6,741 nucleotides of DNA from Sulfuricella sp. (GCA_030691435.1 JAUYEK010000002.1:1-6741), one strand, 5' to 3'; shown: positions 1-5,974, counted from the stretch's first letter. A program made the numbers and translations. Notes: a model not told the origin generated them from the sequence alone.

Positions 1-629
1 GGCCCCGCGCCGATGCCGATGGTGGGAATCGTCAACTGCCGCGTCACCTGCCGCGCCAGCGCCGCCGGAATCGCTTCCAGCACCAGCAGGCCGGCGCCGG
101 CCTGTTGCAATGCAAGCGCGTCCTCGATCAGCTTCTGCGCCGCCGCGTCGCCTTTGCCCTGTACCTTGTAGCCGCCGAGCTGGTGCACGGACTGGGGCGT
201 GAGGCCGACATGGCCGCACACCGGGATGCCGCGCCCGGCCAGGAAGGCCACGGTCTTCGCCATCGCCGCGCCGCCTTCGAGCTTGACCATCTGCGCGCCC
301 GCCGCCATCAGTTTTGCGGCATTGGCGAAGGCCCGCGCCGGGCCTTGCTGATAGCTGCCGAAAGGCATATCGGCGACGATAAAGGCTTTCTTCGCGCCGC
401 GCGCGACGCAGCGGGTATGGTAAACCATCTCGTCCATGCTCACCGGCAGGGTGGTTTCCTCGCCCTGCACCACCATGCCGAGCGAATCGCCGACCAGCAG
501 CACGTCCACGCCCGTATTTTCCAGCAGGGTGGCGAAGCTCGCATCGTAGCAGGTGAGCACGGCAATTTTTTCACCCTCACGCGCCAGCTTCTGCAAATTG
601 CTCAAAGTGGTTCTCAATTCAGTACCCAT
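1..629 (-). CDS. panB: 3-methyl-2-oxobutanoate hydroxymethyltransferase (partial, C-terminus beyond the window)
   Basis: PanB transfers a hydroxymethyl group from 5,10-methylenetetrahydrofolate to 2-oxoisovalerate to make ketopantoate, the first committed step of pantothenate and CoA synthesis in the cytoplasm. About 209 N-terminal residues are visible; the family is about 260-270 residues, so roughly 55 lie off the left edge. Visible family hallmarks are [11 protein letters not shown] (residues 46-56, metal-binding Asp48), ADMPFGSY (second metal Asp near 87), MVKLEGG (114-120), [20 protein letters not shown] and LEAIP (general base Glu near 185), ending in GIGAG at the edge. The ATG at 629 gives the normal PanB N-terminus and follows a G-rich ribosome-binding stretch (GGGG) that overlaps the folK end. 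It starts only 6 bases after the folK stop, so the two are almost certainly translated from one message. No catalytic residue is missing in the visible part. Confidence 0.97.
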   Translation of the reverse strand, partial: MGTELRTTLSNLQKLAREGEKIAVLTCYDASFATLLENTGVDVLLVGDSLGMVVQGEETTLPVSMDEMVYHTRCVARGAKKAFIVADMPFGSYQQGPARAFANAAKLMAAGAQMVKLEGGAAMAKTVAFLAGRGIPVCGHVGLTPQSVHQLGGYKVQGKGDAAAQKLIEDALALQQAGAGLLVLEAIPAALARQVTRQLTIPTIGIGAG

Positions 630-635
630 CCCCCA

Positions 636-1235
636 TTACCCCATACGCTCCACCCGCTGATCGACGCATTTCTCCAGGCATAGTTCCACGCTCCCGTGCC
701 CGGCTATGATGCAGGACGGCGCGATTTCATGCAAAGGCTGAAGCACGAAGGCGCGTTCGTGCATGCGCGGGTGCGGTAGGGTCAGGCCGTGCTCGTGGCA
801 GGTCAGGTCGGCGTAGAGCAGAATGTCCAGGTCGAGGATGCGCGGCGCATTGATGAACTCTCGCACGCGACCGTGGCGATGCTCCATGTCGAGCAAGGCT
901 TCCAGCAGTTGATGCGTCGCCAGGCCGGTTTCGACTTCGGCCACGGCGTTGATGAAATCGGGCTGATCGGCGTAGCCCACCGGTGCGCTGCGGTAGAGAG
1001 AGGAACACGACAGCAGCCGGGTTTGCGGCAGATTGCCGAGCTCGACACAAGCCTTGAGGATCTGCGCGCCGGGGTCGGACAGGTTGCTGCCGAGGCCGAT
1101 GAAGGCGCGCTTCCAGGAAATGTGAGGGGTAAGGGGTAAGGGGTGAGGCGTAAGGTCAAGACCGGATTTGGCGTGGTTTTCACTACCCCCCTCTAACGCC
1201 TCATTCCCCAAGGCGGCCAAGGTTTTACTCCTCAC
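636..1235 (-). CDS. folK: 2-amino-4-hydroxy-6-hydroxymethyldihydropteridine diphosphokinase (HPPK), start uncertain
   Basis: HPPK transfers pyrophosphate from ATP to 6-hydroxymethyl-7,8-dihydropterin in folate synthesis. The conserved domain runs from about residue 41 to the end (about 159 residues, the full size of E. coli FolK): FIGLGSNL, SSLYRSAPVGYADQPDFINAV, the signature PRILDLDILLY (131-141) and HPRMHERAFVL. The first 40 residues do not belong to the family. They are encoded by the heptamer repeat element (for example LTPHPLPLTPH), and no ATG, GTG or TTG lies at the expected domain start. Options are GTG 1235 (used here, overlapping the pcnB stop by 11 bases), TTG 1220 (preceded by GGAG at 7 bases), or a rare ATT at 1121 exactly at the repeat edge, which has no ribosome-binding site. 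I infer that the element displaced the native start and that translation now reads through it. Downstream panB follows at once. Confidence 0.9.
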   Translation of the reverse strand: MRSKTLAALGNEALEGGSENHAKSGLDLTPHPLPLTPHISWKRAFIGLGSNLSDPGAQILKACVELGNLPQTRLLSCSSLYRSAPVGYADQPDFINAVAEVETGLATHQLLEALLDMEHRHGRVREFINAPRILDLDILLYADLTCHEHGLTLPHPRMHERAFVLQPLHEIAPSCIIAGHGSVELCLEKCVDQRVERMG

Positions 1236-1256
1236 CCCTCACCCCTAACCCCTCAC
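1122..1256. repeat. Heptamer inverted-array element A, between pcnB and folK
   Basis: Left arm 1122-1156 is five 7-base units on the plus strand: GTGAGGG, GTAAGGG, GTAAGGG, GTGAGGC, GTAAGGT. Right arm 1229-1256 is four units in the opposite sense: TCCTCAC, CCCTCAC, CCCTAAC, CCCTCAC. The roughly 70-base centre holds more degenerate units (CTCTAAC, GCCTCAT near 1191-1204) and a small GGTC/GACC hairpin near 1154-1163. The arms are complementary, so transcripts could form a long imperfect stem. The right arm encodes the last ten residues of pcnB, and the whole element lies in the frame that leads into folK. The layout recalls the short tandemly repeated repetitive (STRR) heptamers known in cyanobacteria, but the unit and host differ. 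Function unknown. Confidence 0.88.
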
Positions 1257-2580
1257 TTTTGGGCTTGCGCCGCCGCCGTTTCTTGGTGGCGGGAGCTTCG
1301 TCCTTGATCAGCATCCGGCCGCGCTCGTCGTCGCCGGCATCCTGGAAATCCTCCCACCAGCGGCCGACCTCTGCATCCACCTCGCCGCTTTCGCAGCGCA
1401 TCATCAGAAAATCGAAGGCAGCGCGGAAGCGCGGGTGCTCGAGCAGGCGGAACGGACGCTGGCCGGCGCGTTGCAGGAAGCGCGGCTGCATCGTCCAGAT
1501 TTCCTTCATCACCGCATCGTAGCGGTGGGGAATCGCCAGTTTCTCGCTCTGCGCCGCCAAAACCACATCCATCGCCAGGTGCAGTGCCGGCACCGGTTTT
1601 TCCCCTTCGGCCTGGGATTGCTGCCAGGCGGCCAGCACTTCGTGCCAGAGCAGGGCCGCGAACAGGTAGGCGGGCGAAACCGGCTTCTCCTCCTCGATGC
1701 GCTGGTCGGTCTTGGCCAGCGCCAGCATGACGAAGCGTTCGCCCATCGGCTGTTCCAGGATCACGTCGAGCATCGGCAGCAAACCATGGTGCAAGCCCTT
1801 CTTGCGCAGCAGCAGAATGCTTTGCACCGCATGGCCGGAAAAAAGCAGCTTGAGCATTTCGTCAAACAGCCGCGCCGCGGGAACATCCTCCAGCAGCTCG
1901 GCCAGCTCCCGGATCGGTTTGATCGCCGCCGGATCCAGTTTCAGTCCGAGTTTGGCGGCAAAGCGCACGGCGCGCAGCATGCGCACCGGGTCCTCGCGGT
2001 AGCGCTGGGCCGGATCGCCGATGATGCGCAGCACCCCGGCCTTGAGGTCGGCGACGCCGTTGTGGTAATCCCAGATTTCCTGGCTGACGGGGTCGTAATA
2101 CAGCGCGTTGATCGTGAAATCGCGGCGCATCGCATCCTCCACCTGGGAGCCGAACACGTTGTCGCGCAGGATGCGTCCGCTTTCCTGGTCGGTCTGGCGA
2201 TCATCGCTGTCGTTGTTGGTGGCGACGGCGACGGTGCGGAAGGTGGAAACCTCGATGGTTTCCGGGCCGCACATCACGTGGACGATACGGAAGCGCCGCC
2301 CGATGATGCGGGAACGCCGGAACAGATTGCGCACCTCGTCCGGATCGGCATCGGTGGCCACGTCGAAATCCTTGGGTTCCCTGCCCAGCAGCAGGTCGCG
2401 CACCGCGCCACCCACGACGAAGGCCTTGAAGCCCGCCTGCTGCAGTGTCTTCACCGTCTTCAGCGCGCACGGGGTGAGTTGATTGGCGGTGATGCCGTGC
2501 GACTTCAGCTTGAAGATGCGTGGCTCACCATTTTTTGGTGATTTTTTCTGGAAAACGCGGCTGATAAGTTTGCGGATCAT
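1225..2580 (-). CDS. pcnB: Polynucleotide adenylyltransferase (poly(A) polymerase I)
   Basis: PcnB adds poly(A) tails to RNA 3' ends, which in bacteria promotes decay of structured RNAs by 3' exonucleases. The 451-residue product has the nucleotidyltransferase head: FVVGGAVRDLLLG (54-66), the metal-binding pair in KDFDVATDAD (Asp71 and Asp73), then RRDFTINALYYD (152-163) and RYREDPVRMLRAVRFAAKLGL (193-213). The stretch RIIGRRFRIVHV (91-102) is typical of poly(A) polymerases and separates them from CCA-adding enzymes. A basic tail KKRRRRKPK near 432-441 fits the RNA-binding C-terminus of PcnB. The final ten residues (SEGLGVRGEE) come from the heptamer repeat, so the native C-terminus has probably been replaced. 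The start is ATG 2580, with only a weak upstream purine stretch. It overlaps folK, and its 5' side is filled by a second copy of the repeat. Confidence 0.96.
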   Translation of the reverse strand: MIRKLISRVFQKKSPKNGEPRIFKLKSHGITANQLTPCALKTVKTLQQAGFKAFVVGGAVRDLLLGREPKDFDVATDADPDEVRNLFRRSRIIGRRFRIVHVMCGPETIEVSTFRTVAVATNNDSDDRQTDQESGRILRDNVFGSQVEDAMRRDFTINALYYDPVSQEIWDYHNGVADLKAGVLRIIGDPAQRYREDPVRMLRAVRFAAKLGLKLDPAAIKPIRELAELLEDVPAARLFDEMLKLLFSGHAVQSILLLRKKGLHHGLLPMLDVILEQPMGERFVMLALAKTDQRIEEEKPVSPAYLFAALLWHEVLAAWQQSQAEGEKPVPALHLAMDVVLAAQSEKLAIPHRYDAVMKEIWTMQPRFLQRAGQRPFRLLEHPRFRAAFDFLMMRCESGEVDAEVGRWWEDFQDAGDDERGRMLIKDEAPATKKRRRRKPKSEGLGVRGEE

Positions 2581-2597
2581 TCTTTAGTCTCTGGGTG

Positions 2598-2722
2598 GTG
2601 AGGAGTAAGAGGTGAGGGGTAAGAGGTGAGGCGTGAGGGGAAAAGTCAAAAGCGGTGCCGACTCCGATTTTACCCCTAACCCCTCACGCCTCACCCCTCA
2701 CGCCTATCGCCTCACCCCTGAT
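2598..2722. repeat. Heptamer inverted-array element B, between the hydrolase gene and pcnB
   Basis: Left arm 2598-2639 is six consecutive 7-base units on the plus strand: GTGAGGA, GTAAGAG, GTGAGGG, GTAAGAG, GTGAGGC, GTGAGGG. Right arm 2674-2722 is seven units in the opposite sense: CCCTAAC, CCCTCAC, GCCTCAC, CCCTCAC, GCCTATC, GCCTCAC, CCCTGAT. The 34-base centre contains a smaller near-palindrome, AAAAGCGG facing CCGATTTT, around 2648-2670. The element fills nearly all of the 142-base gap between the hydrolase stop (2723) and the pcnB start (2580). It has the same unit and arm orientation as element A. No separate gene is visible in it. Confidence 0.88.
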
Positions 2723-3745
2723 TTATTTGCCAAAATAAACTTCCTGCTCCATCTCGCGGTAAATGAAATTGGCATTTTTTTTATGGTTCTCATGGTAGAG
2801 CGGGGTTGCGTGCCAATCCGCAAAATCGGATTGCCGCACCGCGCTTTCGAGGTCCTGCCCCGCTTCCACGGCGGCATGCATTTCATCGCGCAGCCGCTTG
2901 ATGTAGCTGTAAGTCTTTTCCACCATCGGGAACGGCGGCGTCTGGGCGCTGCCGTGACCCGGAATCATCAGCCGGGTATCCGGAAAAGTCCTCCGCATCC
3001 AGTCTATCGCTTCCAGGGCGGCGCCGGAATGACCATCGCCCATGAAAGTGGAACGATTGTTGAAGGCGAGGTCGGAAATCCACAGAACCCGGTCTTCCAC
3101 CTGATGCACCACGAGATCGCCGAACGAATGGTGGTGGTCGGCATTATACACGGCGAAGGTTTTGCCGCCCAAAGTGAAATCGTAGTGGCTATAGATCTCG
3201 CCGCCCACCAGGATGTCGGGCTCCACGCCCTTGAATCCTTTCATGTCCGGGGTCAGGATGCGGCGGCGGAAGGCGACCGAAGCCGGCAGGTTGTCGGAAT
3301 CGAGATATTCCAGCGTGCCCACGTGGCCGACGATCTTGACGCCGGGAAGCCGCCGGAACGCCACCGCGCCGTAGGAATGGTCGGGATGGTTATGGGTGAG
3401 GATCAGGTACCTGATCGGCTTATCCGTCACCTTGCGCACCGTGGCAATCAGCCTCCGCCCCAGCTTGGGCGTTCCCAGGCTATCGATCACCACCACCCCC
3501 TCGCCGGTCACGACGAAGCCGGCGTTGCCGTTGAAACCGCGGTTCTTGCCATCCACCTCGGCAATATTGCCGTAGAGGAAATACACGTCCGGAGCAATGC
3601 GATAATAGGGCAAGGGCTTGCTGTCGGAATCCCTGCCAGAGATGACGATCTCGGGAATTTCCGCAGTATCCACCGCCTGTTGGGGCAAACGGTCGGCATG
3701 TGAGGCGAACGATACCGCAAACAGGCTGCAGACGACTAACCTCAT
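2723..3745 (-). CDS. Exported metallo-beta-lactamase-fold hydrolase (SoxH-like)
   Basis: This is a probable periplasmic zinc hydrolase of the metallo-beta-lactamase superfamily with unknown substrate. From ATG 3745 it has 340 residues. The N-terminus MRLVVCSLFAVSFASHA is a short signal peptide with likely cleavage after SHA. The metal-binding signature is THNHPDHSYG (His118, His120, Asp122, His123), followed by ADHHHSFGD (about 203-210), the bridging Asp in LWISDLAFN (about 225) and PGHG (about 262-265), so the zinc site looks complete. The overall look is closest to SoxH and the 'quinoprotein relay system zinc metallohydrolase' proteins; I cannot assign a substrate. The frame stays open 38 codons further upstream, but that stretch overlaps the tail of a decayed ABC ATPase in another frame and lacks a signal peptide, so 3745 is preferred. 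The ribosome-binding site is weak. The stop abuts repeat element B. Confidence 0.87.
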   Translation of the reverse strand: MRLVVCSLFAVSFASHADRLPQQAVDTAEIPEIVISGRDSDSKPLPYYRIAPDVYFLYGNIAEVDGKNRGFNGNAGFVVTGEGVVVIDSLGTPKLGRRLIATVRKVTDKPIRYLILTHNHPDHSYGAVAFRRLPGVKIVGHVGTLEYLDSDNLPASVAFRRRILTPDMKGFKGVEPDILVGGEIYSHYDFTLGGKTFAVYNADHHHSFGDLVVHQVEDRVLWISDLAFNNRSTFMGDGHSGAALEAIDWMRRTFPDTRLMIPGHGSAQTPPFPMVEKTYSYIKRLRDEMHAAVEAGQDLESAVRQSDFADWHATPLYHENHKKNANFIYREMEQEVYFGK

Positions 3746-3915
3746 GCAGGCAGAAAATAACTGCCAACCTCCGTTTCGATTTCCCGCAATCCGCACTGGT
3801 AGAGCTCCTCCAGATTTTTCAGCGTCATCAGTTCGGCGGCACTGCCGACCAACACTCATGTCTCATCATACAACATCAGAATGTGATCGCAATAACGCCC
3901 GGCCCACGGGGTTGC
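3742..3915 (-). pseudogene. C-terminal remnant of an ABC-transporter ATPase (BtuD/FecE-like)
   Basis: The 170-base gap between the HAD gene and the hydrolase gene, read on the minus strand, gives AGRYCDHILMLYDET, a TGA stop, then VLVGSAAELMTLKNLEELYQ and CGLREIETEVGSYFLPA with a final TGA. This matches the usual end of cobalamin/haem/siderophore-type ABC ATPases: an 'aaRyCdhvlLL' strand, 'GpaaelmT.enLeeLY', then a short tail. It is a non-functional fragment. It begins directly after the HAD stop, lacks the Walker A, signature and Walker B regions, and has an internal stop at about 3856-3858. Its terminal TGA overlaps the ATG of the hydrolase (ATGA), suggesting the intact ATPase once preceded the hydrolase in an operon. 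The family call rests on pattern memory of a short piece, so the exact transporter type is uncertain. Confidence 0.55.
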
Positions 3916-4581
3916 TTAATCTCGCAACGAAATCACCGGCCAGCCATTCTTTCCCGCATGAGTCAGGAGTGTAGGATCGGGGTCCACCGCCACCGGGTTG
4001 CTGACCCGTTCCAGCAAAGGCAGATCGTTGAGGGAATCGCTGTAGAACCAGCTTTCCCGCACGCCTTCCCAGTCCACCCCGCGCTGTTTCAGCCAGGCAT
4101 CGAGCCGGGTGATTTTCCCCTCGCGGAAGCTGGGCGCGCCGGCCACCTTGCCGGTGAATTCGCCGCCGTTCTGCTCCGGCTCCGTCGCGATCAGGTGCTC
4201 GACCCCGAACGCTCTGGCAATCGGCATCGTGACGAAGCTGTTGGTGGCGGTAATGATCGCCACCAGGTCCGCCTCGCGCAAGCTCCGGTCGACCAGGTCG
4301 CGCGCCTTCTGGTTGATGATCGGCAGGATTTTTTCGCGCATGAACTGGCCGTGCCAGATATCCAGCTGGGTTCGCAGGTGGCGCGACAGCGGCTTCAACT
4401 GAAAATCCAGGAACTCGTGGATATCCAGCGTGCCGGCCTTGTACTGATCGTAGAACGCCTGGTTGCGCGCCTCGTACACCTCGCGGTCGAGCACGCCGCG
4501 CTCGATCAGGAACTGCGCCCACTCGAAATCGCTGTCTCCGGAAAGCAGCGTGTTGTCCAGGTCAAATAGCACCAGCTTCAA
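3916..4581 (-). CDS. HAD-IB family phosphatase (SerB/CicA-like)
   Basis: This is a cytosolic haloacid-dehalogenase-superfamily phosphatase of the IB group that contains SerB and CicA; the substrate is unknown. Counting from TTG 4581 it has 221 residues. Motif I is FDLDNTLL (nucleophile Asp7, acid/base Asp9), motif II is IITATNS (about 109-115), the motif III Lys is in REGKITRL (about 156), and motif IV is SDSLNDLPLL (Asp182 and Asp186). A helical cap lies between motifs I and II. The open frame extends to GTG 4596, but TTG 4581 has GGAG 7 bases upstream and gives the family N-terminus MKLVLFDLDNT. The gene is divergent from the permease gene at 4633. From memory, this HAD gene sits directly upstream of pcnB in many Betaproteobacteria; here an ATPase fragment, a hydrolase gene and a repeat lie between them. 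Confidence 0.92.
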   Translation of the reverse strand: MKLVLFDLDNTLLSGDSDFEWAQFLIERGVLDREVYEARNQAFYDQYKAGTLDIHEFLDFQLKPLSRHLRTQLDIWHGQFMREKILPIINQKARDLVDRSLREADLVAIITATNSFVTMPIARAFGVEHLIATEPEQNGGEFTGKVAGAPSFREGKITRLDAWLKQRGVDWEGVRESWFYSDSLNDLPLLERVSNPVAVDPDPTLLTHAGKNGWPVISLRD

Positions 4582-4588
4582 AATCAAT

Positions 4589-4592
4589 CTCC
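4589..4592 (-). promoter_or_regulatory. Ribosome-binding site fixing the HAD phosphatase start
   Basis: GGAG on the minus strand lies 7 bases before TTG 4581 and falls inside the alternative frame beginning at GTG 4596. This favours TTG as the true start. Confidence 0.6.
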
Positions 4593-4611
4593 ACACTCGA
4601 AAATAAGGCGG

Positions 4612-4617
4612 AGTATA
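4612..4617 (-). promoter_or_regulatory. Possible -10 box for the HAD phosphatase gene
   Basis: TATACT on the minus strand lies about 30 bases before the TTG start, in the short divergent gap. No convincing -35 box is seen at 16-18 bases. On the plus strand, TAAAAT at 4621-4626 lies only 6 bases before the permease ATG, so that gene could have a very short leader. Confidence 0.25.
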
Positions 4618-4632
4618 GCCTAAAATAACAGG

Positions 4633-5301
4633 ATGAATTTACCTGACAACCTCCTGCCTTCAGCCTGGTATTGGACCGGACAGGGACTCTTCGCGCTGGT
4701 CTTGTTCTGGGCAATCCTGACCGCCCCCTGGCGCAGGCTCAAAGACGCCAACCAGCTGAATGTGTGGCTGGGCGCGTGCGTGGTTCTCATGGCGCTGTGG
4801 AGCATCAAGACCGGCATCAAGCCGGGGCTGAACTTTCACCTGCTCGGCGCCACCGCCATGACGCTGATGTTCGGCCCGCAACTGGCCATGCTCGGACTCG
4901 CCATCGTCCTTGTCGCCGTCACCCTGGCGGGCATGAGCGGATGGCAGGGATACGGCTGGAACGCCCTCATCATGGGCGCCTTGCCGGTAGCGGTGAGCTA
5001 CGCCATCTACTGGCTGGCCGACCGGAAGCTGCCCAACCATCTGTTCGTCTACATCTTTCTCAATGCTTTTTTCGGCGGCGCACTGGCAATGGCTGCCGCC
5101 GGGCTGGGCGGAACACTGCTGCTTCAGCTATCCGGCGCCTACCTGCCGGCCTACCTCTACCACGACTACCTGCCCTACTTCATCCTGATGGCCTGGTCCG
5201 AGGCAGTCACGACCGGCATGGCGATCACCCTGATGGTGGTTTACATGCCGCACTGGGTCAGCACGTTTGACGACGTGCGCTATCTGAAGCGCAACAAATA
5301 G
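4633..5301 (+). CDS. CbiM/NikM-like energy-coupling factor permease, integral membrane protein
   Basis: The 222-residue product is very hydrophobic, with about six or seven membrane segments near 13-31, 43-58, 68-82, 84-100, 111-129, 135-160 and 181-205. The N-terminal MNLPDNLLPSAW resembles the MHIPDG start of CbiM/NikM substrate-binding permeases. LNFHLLGATAMTLMFGPQLA (67-86) matches their conserved His-Leu-x-Gly/GP segment, and AWSEAVTTG (187-195) matches the late 'GxxEAxxT' motif. CbiM proteins capture Co or Ni ions for ECF-type import. His69 is kept, but His2, which with the N-terminus coordinates the metal in characterised NikM, is Asn here, so the substrate may differ or metal uptake may be lost. 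No CbiN, CbiQ or CbiO partner is in the window. ATG 4633 is chosen because it restores the family N-terminus, although the ribosome-binding site is weak. Confidence 0.78.
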   Translation: MNLPDNLLPSAWYWTGQGLFALVLFWAILTAPWRRLKDANQLNVWLGACVVLMALWSIKTGIKPGLNFHLLGATAMTLMFGPQLAMLGLAIVLVAVTLAGMSGWQGYGWNALIMGALPVAVSYAIYWLADRKLPNHLFVYIFLNAFFGGALAMAAAGLGGTLLLQLSGAYLPAYLYHDYLPYFILMAWSEAVTTGMAITLMVVYMPHWVSTFDDVRYLKRNK

Positions 5302-5400
5302 CGCACAAAATAAAACATCTGGAATCCACTGTTGGAGGTAGCCACAAGAACCCGCCTCGGCCATGAACGGGCATATTCGACAACGTGACTTGCTTTTATA

Positions 5401-5421
5401 TGTATACTTTCATAATATACA
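5401..5421 (+). promoter_or_regulatory. Candidate operator/promoter of the toxin-antitoxin pair
   Basis: An inverted repeat, TGTATA then 9 bases then TATACA, ends 3 bases before the toxin ATG (5425) and overlaps -10-like hexamers (TATACT 5403-5408, CATAAT 5411-5416). Ribbon-helix-helix antitoxins commonly bind such short symmetric sites over their own promoter, so autoregulation is the natural reading. No clear -35 box or ribosome-binding site is seen before the toxin gene. The rest of the 5302-5400 gap is featureless to me. Confidence 0.5.
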
Positions 5422-5424
5422 ATA

Positions 5425-5724
5425 ATGATTGATTTAGCCAAGATCAGCGGTTTCGACTGGGATGACGGAAACGCCCGCAAGAACGACAAGCACGGCGTTT
5501 CAATGGCTGAAGCAGAGCAATTTTTTTTCAATGATCCGCTCTTGCTGATTGCCGACGCCAAACACAGTCAGGGTGAGCCCCGACTTCACGCATTAGGCAA
5601 GACAGACGAGGGACGAACGTTGCATATCACTTTCACGCTGCGTAATGCCGGTGAGAGCATTCGCGTAATCTCGGCCAGGGATATGCACCGAAAGGAGCGT
5701 ACGATTTATGAGCAAACAGCTTAA
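5425..5724 (+). CDS. brnT: BrnT-family toxin (RelE-like ribonuclease)
   Basis: BrnT toxins are small RelE-fold ribonucleases that stop translation when their antitoxin is lost. The 99-residue product matches the family along its length: FDWDDGNARKNDKHGVSMAEA (10-30), FNDPLLL, HSQGEPRLHALGKTDEGRTL and RVISARDMHRKERTIYE (79-95). The conserved KHGV, the SARxxxRxER block and the C-terminal YE are all present, so it looks intact. Its last 17 bases overlap the antitoxin gene, giving the toxin-first order typical of brnTA. Translation of the toxin is probably weak because no Shine-Dalgarno sequence precedes it, whereas the antitoxin has one. Its base composition is less GC-rich than the housekeeping genes to the left, which fits horizontal acquisition. 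Confidence 0.92.
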   Translation: MIDLAKISGFDWDDGNARKNDKHGVSMAEAEQFFFNDPLLLIADAKHSQGEPRLHALGKTDEGRTLHITFTLRNAGESIRVISARDMHRKERTIYEQTA

Positions 5725-5974
5725 AGTGGTTCCCCAGTTCGCCAACGAGGCAGAAGAACAGGCCTTTTGGGAAAAACACGACTCCACAGATTATCTCGAC
5801 TGGACGAAAGCCCAGCGGGTTGTGCTGCCCAACCTGAAGCCCACGACAAAAACTATTTCCCTGCGACTTCCCCAGCATCTACTGGACTCGATCAAAGCCG
5901 CCGCTAACTCTCGTGACGTGCCATACCAGTCGCTAATCAAAGTGTGGTTGCAGGAGAAATTGCACAACCACTGA
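5708..5974 (+). CDS. CopG-type (ribbon-helix-helix) antitoxin partner of the BrnT toxin
   Basis: The 88-residue product should neutralise the upstream BrnT toxin and repress the shared promoter. The N-terminal half has FANEAEEQAFWEKHDSTDYL and DWTKAQRVVLPNLKPTTK, the hallmark of the CopG antitoxin family usually paired with BrnT-like toxins. The C-terminal half KTISLRLPQHLLDSIKAAAN and SRDVPYQSLIKVWLQEKL is the ribbon-helix-helix DNA-binding and dimerisation fold (beta strand near 51-56, helices near 57-68 and 72-85). The start ATG 5708 lies inside the toxin gene, about 10 bases after AAAGGAG, which supports translational coupling. The 3' end overlaps a hairpin. The function is well supported by family and context; I leave the symbol empty because the N-terminal half differs from classical BrnA. 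Confidence 0.9.
   Translation: MSKQLKVVPQFANEAEEQAFWEKHDSTDYLDWTKAQRVVLPNLKPTTKTISLRLPQHLLDSIKAAANSRDVPYQSLIKVWLQEKLHNH

Noticed and set aside
105..683. A 192-codon plus-strand frame across panB
   Set aside because: panB on the minus strand is unmistakable; this is a composition artefact.
1122..1256. The repeat arrays as a CRISPR
   Set aside because: Units are 7 bases with no spacers and the arrays are inverted; there are no cas genes.
1435..2541. A 368-codon open frame on the plus strand opposite pcnB
   Set aside because: Antisense shadow of a well-conserved gene in GC-rich DNA; its product is His/Gln/Arg-rich with no recognisable domain.
2633..3703. A 356-codon open frame on the plus strand opposite the hydrolase gene
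   Set aside because: It starts inside the heptamer repeat and runs antisense to a complete zinc-hydrolase gene; no domain is seen.
3746..3859. An N-terminal extension of the hydrolase to ATG 3859
   Set aside because: The extension would bury the signal peptide and is an out-of-frame reading of the ABC ATPase remnant.
3700..4569. A 289-codon open frame on the plus strand opposite the HAD phosphatase
   Set aside because: Antisense to all four HAD motifs and without family features of its own.
5302..5400. An RNA gene or terminator between the permease and the toxin
   Set aside because: Only a 4-bp CCCG/CGGG pairing is seen and there is no T-run or tRNA-like structure.
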